Shown: in pieces, positions 60,784 through 64,000 of the stretch | How positions within the stretch are numbered: the stretch's first letter is position 1 | Layout: each line of letters opens with the position of its first letter | From: Mitsuokella sp047974105 | GTDB taxonomy: Bacteria; Bacillota; Negativicutes; Selenomonadales; Selenomonadaceae | Reading direction: 5' to 3' | NCBI RefSeq assembly: GCF_047974105.1 | Contig: NZ_JBHYRS010000004.1 | Coordinates: forward strand, 62,001-126,000 | DNA: 64,000 nucleotides | Translations under genes and position numbers: made by a program | Notes under the pieces: model-generated | Databases searched by the model: none | Seen by the model: the letters and a program-made list of their open reading frames with translations, nothing else | Told to the model about the DNA's origin: nothing

Positions 60784-61280
60784 GGCAGATCCCCAACCTT
60801 ATCCTTGTCCAGCTTATTGACAAATTCTGTAATAATCTGCTCGTTCTGCGCTTTGTCGATATTCTTCTCGATGATCTTGCCTGCAGCGGCCATGGAAAGA
60901 GATACGACATCTGCGCGCAGCTGTTCCATAGCGCGTGCGCGGTCTCTCTGGATTTCAGCAGCAGCAGCCTTTTTCATCTGCGCAATCTCATTTTTGGTCT
61001 CGCGGATGCTGTCCTCACGCGTCTCGCTGGCGCGCTTCTCCGCATCCTTGACAATCTCTTCCGCCTTTGTACGCGCCTCTGCCAGCGCTTTGCGGCGTTC
61101 CTCGAGAACAGCCTGTGCCTCTGCCACATCGGCATCAGCCTTATTGAGGCTTTCTGCAATCTTATCCTCACGTTCCTTGAGGATCTTCTTGACCGGTTTA
61201 TAAGCCAGCTTCTTGAGAATGAACACGAGCACCAGGAAATTGACAATCTGCGCAAAGAATGTAGCGTTTAAATCAATCAA
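60777..61280 (-). CDS. atpF: ATP synthase Fo b subunit (TTG start)
   Basis: It forms the peripheral stalk. The 167-residue protein has one N-terminal membrane segment (about 5-25, FFAQIVNFLVLVFILKKLAY) and a long charged helix rich in Ala, Glu and Arg that fits a dimeric coiled coil. The start is a TTG at 61280, eight bases after AGGAGG; the only nearby ATG runs into a stop after four codons. It lies 41 bp after atpE. Confidence 0.93.
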   Translation of the reverse strand: MIDLNATFFAQIVNFLVLVFILKKLAYKPVKKILKEREDKIAESLNKADADVAEAQAVLEERRKALAEARTKAEEIVKDAEKRASETREDSIRETKNEIAQMKKAAAAEIQRDRARAMEQLRADVVSLSMAAAGKIIEKNIDKAQNEQIITEFVNKLDKDKVGDLPC

Positions 61281-61321
61281 CCTTCATGCCTCCTTCATCT
61301 TTTCCTTGCATCAGGCAAATC

Positions 61322-61573
61322 TTATTTGATCAGCGGATTTGCATAGAGCATGATGAAGGCAACGACGACCGAGATGATAGCCATTGCCTCGATGAGGCCG
61401 ACGGAAATCAGTGTGTTGACAAACAGCGTGTTCTTTGCTTCCGGCTGACGCGTGATACCCTCGATGAAACGGCCCGTGACAAGACCATCACCGATACCAG
61501 CACCGACTGCAGCGAGACCGGCAGCAAGGCCAGCACCGACAAGAGCACCTAAGATCATGATTGCATTTTCCAT
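61322..61573 (-). CDS. atpE: ATP synthase Fo c subunit
   Basis: It builds the rotor ring. The 83-residue protein is two membrane helices joined by a polar loop, TRQPEAK. The ion-carrying carboxylate is E62 in GLIEAMAI. The positions that bind sodium in Na+-type rings (Ser after the Glu, and Tyr four residues later) are Ala and Ile here, so proton coupling is more likely. D29 in GIGDG stands where Na+-type rings have a Gln, an unusual charged residue in helix 1. The ATG at 61573 follows AGGAGG. Confidence 0.95.
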   Translation of the reverse strand: MENAIMILGALVGAGLAAGLAAVGAGIGDGLVTGRFIEGITRQPEAKNTLFVNTLISVGLIEAMAIISVVVAFIMLYANPLIK

Positions 61574-61613
61574 TGAATAATCCTCCTTGATTGAATATAG
61601 ATTCGGATGATAG

Positions 61614-62294
61614 TTACTGTGCGTCTTCTTTTTCCGGCTCATTTACGGCATTTGCAAGATACGCCGTTGAAAGCATCGTGAAGATGAACGCCTGAACACA
61701 ACTGATAAAAATACTGAACGCCAGCCAGAGAACACTAGGAATGATCCACCATCTGGTCAGGTCCAGCAGGATGAGAATCAGAATCTCACCAGCCAGGATG
61801 TTGCCGAAGAGACGGAAGGCCAGTGTGATTGGCTTAGCGAGCTCTTCAACGAGGTTGATTGGGAACAGGAATGCCATCGGTTTAAAGAAATGAGCAATCC
61901 AGCCCATCCCCTGATTCTTGAGGCCGATGACATGAACCATACCAATGACGAGGATTGCAAGACCCAGCGTCGTATTGAGGTCATTCGTCGGGGACGAGAA
62001 CCCAGGGATAAGTCCCAGAAGATTGGACACGAGCAGGAACATGAACAGGGAAACAATGAACGGTGCCAGCATCTTGCCGCGTTCGCCCATCATGACCTTG
62101 ACCTGGCCATCCATGCCGGTAACAAACATCTCAATGATGTTTTGACAGCCTGAAGGTACCAGTTTCAAGCTCCGTGTGCCCAGATAAGAAACAATGATGA
62201 CGATTGCCATTGCCAGCCATGTCATCTCCAGTGTCTCGATGTCAAACGTGAACCCGCCGAAGTGAGCGAGTGCGCGAACACCGATTTCCTCCAT
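61614..62294 (-). CDS. atpB: ATP synthase Fo a subunit
   Basis: It provides the ion half-channels next to the c-ring. The 226-residue membrane protein has about five or six helices. The key Arg is in LAFRLFGNILAGEIL, and the C-terminal helix contains QAFIFTMLSTAYLANAV. AGGAGG precedes the ATG. It overlaps no neighbour and lies between atpI and atpE. Confidence 0.96.
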   Translation of the reverse strand: MEEIGVRALAHFGGFTFDIETLEMTWLAMAIVIIVSYLGTRSLKLVPSGCQNIIEMFVTGMDGQVKVMMGERGKMLAPFIVSLFMFLLVSNLLGLIPGFSSPTNDLNTTLGLAILVIGMVHVIGLKNQGMGWIAHFFKPMAFLFPINLVEELAKPITLAFRLFGNILAGEILILILLDLTRWWIIPSVLWLAFSIFISCVQAFIFTMLSTAYLANAVNEPEKEDAQ

Positions 62295-62312
62295 AGCACA
62301 TTACCTCCTATC

Positions 62313-62699
62313 TTAAATATTTATATTGTCAGCACGAAGCTGTGACAACACGAGGATTACAAGGAACATTCCCCAAGCGCCAAGAAAAGCTGCTGCTGCT
62401 GCAAGAATGGCGCCATGGCCAACCTTAGCAGCCAGAGCAAACGTGACTGCCACAATGACCAGCCTGAGAAACAGGCCCCAGCGCATGCGGCGTCCAGCTC
62501 CTTCGGTGCGGCCGCTGGCAATCTGCCACAAACGCGCTGACAGCGACCAGAAGCAAAAACAGGCAGACAGCACGCCCAGCACGAACACACCAGCAAGATG
62601 CGGCAGACCACTCAGGAACAGACCTCCTGCCCCTACAATCAGTAAGCCTGTTACACTGCGAAGCAGATGTCCCCGCACCCTACGAAACACTTCATACAT
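62313..62699 (-). CDS. atpI: ATP synthase subunit I-like protein
   Basis: This 128-residue inner-membrane protein has four hydrophobic segments in two pairs, as in AtpI, which assists c-ring assembly. Sequence similarity is weak, so the call rests on size, topology and position directly before atpB (18 bp). GGAGG precedes the ATG at 62699. Confidence 0.75.
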   Translation of the reverse strand: MYEVFRRVRGHLLRSVTGLLIVGAGGLFLSGLPHLAGVFVLGVLSACFCFWSLSARLWQIASGRTEGAGRRMRWGLFLRLVIVAVTFALAAKVGHGAILAAAAAFLGAWGMFLVILVLSQLRADNINI

Positions 62700-62998
62700 G
62701 TTCTGCCTCCATAAAACAACGCAAACTCTTTTATTTGTTTACTTCGACACGGAAAAAGTATTTCCTTTCATGGTCAGGAAACTTTCTCCAGTCTGCCTTA
62801 AACCATAGGTGCGAACCATTGATAAATAAAATTTATTTTATCATGTCAATGCAAACTCATTTATTTATCGTTTATCGTCATGTTTTATATTATATACACC
62901 TAATTGTAGAAATTCAAGCCTTTTTTTTCGATAAGAATACGAATAACTATCATTTATCTAATCCATCTATAAAATGAATGGACAAGCAAGAATAATTC
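62700..62998. other. 299-bp AT-rich gap upstream of the atp operon
   Basis: I see no gene here. It holds a possible minus-strand promoter with TTGACA at 62844-62849 and an AT-rich near-palindrome at 62821-62842 covering the likely -10. A near-identical 16-base repeat starts at 62721 and 62851 (GCAAACTCWTTTATTT). Confidence 0.5.
62721..62866. repeat. Direct repeat pair in the atp promoter region
   Basis: GCAAACTCTTTTATTT at 62721-62736 and GCAAACTCATTTATTT at 62851-62866 differ by one base and are 130 bp apart. One copy flanks the candidate promoter and the other lies in the leader. Confidence 0.45.
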
Positions 62999-63268
62999 TC
63001 ATAGAATGCCGCTGCGTCGAAGCTGACGAAACAGCGTATAAAAAGCTCCTGGAATACTGACAATAATGCCCACCAATTTTCCCTTGACTCCAAGGTCAAA
63101 ATACCGGTCTGCAAGATCGCCAAAAAAGATGCCAATCCCGATGAATACGACAATATAAATCCCCATGCTGCCCAGCAGGGCAAATGCCTTAAATGCCTGT
63201 TTCAGACCGTCTCTCATTGTTTCGTGCGAATGATTCGGTTTTTTAGGTTCTTGTGTCTTGTTCAACAT
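62999..63268 (-). CDS. AtpZ/AtpI-family small membrane protein
   Basis: This 89-residue protein has two hydrophobic segments (about 27-48 and 58-77) with a short charged loop (DLADRYFDLGVKGKLVG), the usual AtpZ layout. AtpZ-type proteins are associated with Fo assembly or magnesium handling near ATP synthase operons. The ATG at 63268 follows GAAGGGAAA; an upstream ATG at 63283 lies within that site. It precedes atpI by 299 bp on the same strand. Confidence 0.8.
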   Translation of the reverse strand: MLNKTQEPKKPNHSHETMRDGLKQAFKAFALLGSMGIYIVVFIGIGIFFGDLADRYFDLGVKGKLVGIIVSIPGAFYTLFRQLRRSGIL

Positions 63269-63374
63269 AAGCTTTCCCTTCATATTTCTATTCTATCGTT
63301 TCCAGTCAGGAATGTACAATACGAATATGGCTAAATAATGATATGTCACAATCATATATACTTATAATGATAAT

Positions 63375-63403
63375 AAAAAAGCTCCCCCATGCAGGAGAGC
63401 TTT
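63375..63403 (-). terminator. Intrinsic terminator of wecB
   Basis: AAAAAGCTC at 63375-63383 pairs around a CCTGCATGG loop with GAGCTTT at 63397-63403. The minus strand ends in TTTTTTATT. Confidence 0.7.
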
Positions 63404-63419
63404 CAGTCAATGACTCATA

Positions 63420-64000
63420 TCAGCCTTCAAAAACGTCAGGACGCCCATCAGCCAGTCCATAATGGTAAAGAATGGCCTGAATGATGCGCCTTGCGGCCTG
63501 GCCGTCGCCGTACGGATTGACCGATTCAGCCATACGGCTGTATTCTTCTTTGTCCGTCAGAAGTCTCTTCGCTTCTTCGTAAACGCGCTCGCGGTCCGTG
63601 CCGATGAGCTTGACCGTGCCGGCATCGACGGCTTCCGGACGCTCCGTCGTATCGCGCAACACGAGGACCGGCTTGCCAAGGGCCGGGGCTTCTTCCTGCA
63701 CGCCGCCCGAATCCGTCAGGATAAGATAGGCGCGGTGCATGAGGTTTGCAAACGGCTCATAGTCGAGCGGGTCAATCAGATGAACCTTCTCAAGGCCGCC
63801 GAGCTCTTCGTTGACGACTTCGCGGACTTTCGGATTCTTGTGCACGGGGAAAACGACTTCGACATCATCAAATTCTTCCGTCAGCTGCTTCAGGGCCTTG
63901 TAGACATGGCGCATCGGCTCGCCGAGATTCTCGCGGCGGTGCGTCGTAACGAGAATGATGCGCTTATGCGCAAAATCGACATCCTGCAGCGAAGCATCCT
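63420..64000 (-). CDS. wecB: UDP-N-acetylglucosamine 2-epimerase (partial, 5' end beyond window)
   Basis: It interconverts UDP-GlcNAc and UDP-ManNAc for cell-surface polymers. The frame is open to the window edge, so the N-terminal half is missing. The visible part contains TTHRRENLGEPMRHV (partly beyond the first internal Met), PLDYEPFANLMHRAYLILTDSGGVQEE, and VLVLRDTTERPEAVDAGTVKLIGTD, all diagnostic. It ends at a good terminator and lies upstream of atpZ on the same strand, a common Firmicute arrangement. Confidence 0.94.
   Translation of the reverse strand, partial: DASLQDVDFAHKRIILVTTHRRENLGEPMRHVYKALKQLTEEFDDVEVVFPVHKNPKVREVVNEELGGLEKVHLIDPLDYEPFANLMHRAYLILTDSGGVQEEAPALGKPVLVLRDTTERPEAVDAGTVKLIGTDRERVYEEAKRLLTDKEEYSRMAESVNPYGDGQAARRIIQAILYHYGLADGRPDVFEG

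Noticed and set aside
61322..61573. Sodium-coupled ATP synthase
   Set aside because: The Ser and Tyr ligands expected next to the c-subunit Glu are Ala and Ile, so a complete sodium site is absent.
63285..63370. Promoter for atpZ
   Set aside because: Only a poor TTGTGA-N16-CATATT match is visible, too weak to report as a feature.
1..64000. tRNA or rRNA genes, CRISPR arrays, insertion sequences, prophage
   Set aside because: Reading the intergenic regions gave no cloverleaf-like sequence, regularly spaced repeats, transposase or integrase motifs. A covariance-model search was not possible.

Overview
The window looks like a chromosome segment from a diderm Firmicute of the Negativicutes (Selenomonadales). 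The main evidence is an outer-membrane porin with an N-terminal SLH domain (45526-46866), a SCIFF peptide with its radical-SAM maturase, and Firmicute-style gene orders (gap-pgk-tpiA-gpmI; decarboxylase-tmk-rnmV-ksgA; wecB-atpZ-atpI-BEFHAGDC). A Mitsuokella- or Selenomonas-like host is my inference. No rRNA, tRNA, CRISPR array, insertion sequence or prophage was recognised.

Region 1 (1-31.8 kb) is a large accessory block for inositol and related polyols. Its core is a minus-strand operon running from 23.4 kb down to 16.5 kb: an iron-dependent alcohol dehydrogenase, iolJ, iolC, iolB, iolD and iolE. A DeoR-type regulator and an aldehyde dehydrogenase are divergent from it. Downstream are a GntP permease and an EamA exporter. 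To the left are two further sets: iolI, an AraC regulator, iolG and a GPH symporter (1-4.6 kb), and a Gfo/Idh oxidoreductase, a TIM-barrel isomerase and a GPH symporter with a divergent AraC gene (6.8-11.5 kb). A third GPH symporter precedes a cytidylate-kinase-like gene. To the right, a 969-residue metallophosphoesterase and an organophosphate antiporter (OPA family) sit beside another AraC gene. Together these genes could take up inositol, and perhaps inositol or glycerol phosphates, and convert inositol to DHAP, acetyl-CoA and malonic semialdehyde. No methylmalonate-semialdehyde dehydrogenase (iolA) is visible. The alcohol dehydrogenase that opens the operon suggests reduction of malonic semialdehyde to 3-hydroxypropionate instead.

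Region 2 (31.8-47.8 kb) is mixed. It holds endonuclease IV, a 1297-residue EAL/PAS/GGDEF signalling protein, the conserved pair of a GGGtGRT protein and a NifU-like scaffold, the glycolytic operon, the SCIFF system, the SLH porin and a TetR regulator.

Region 3 (47.8-64 kb) is housekeeping and almost entirely on the minus strand: a PHP phosphatase, a TSCPD protein, an NhaC antiporter, ksgA, rnmV, tmk, an Orn/Lys/Arg decarboxylase, a TauE/SafE permease, the complete F1Fo ATP synthase operon and a partial wecB. A cluster of five DnaA-box-like 9-mers lies at 54221-54304, far from any visible dnaA gene.

Most non-coding DNA consists of divergent promoter regions and intrinsic terminators. The best-supported regulatory sites are the iol promoter and operator (23398-23472), a perfect 15-bp inverted repeat between divergent AraC and Gfo/Idh genes (10550-10589), and consensus promoters for the porin and gap. 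All functional calls are from reading the sequence; no database search was run.
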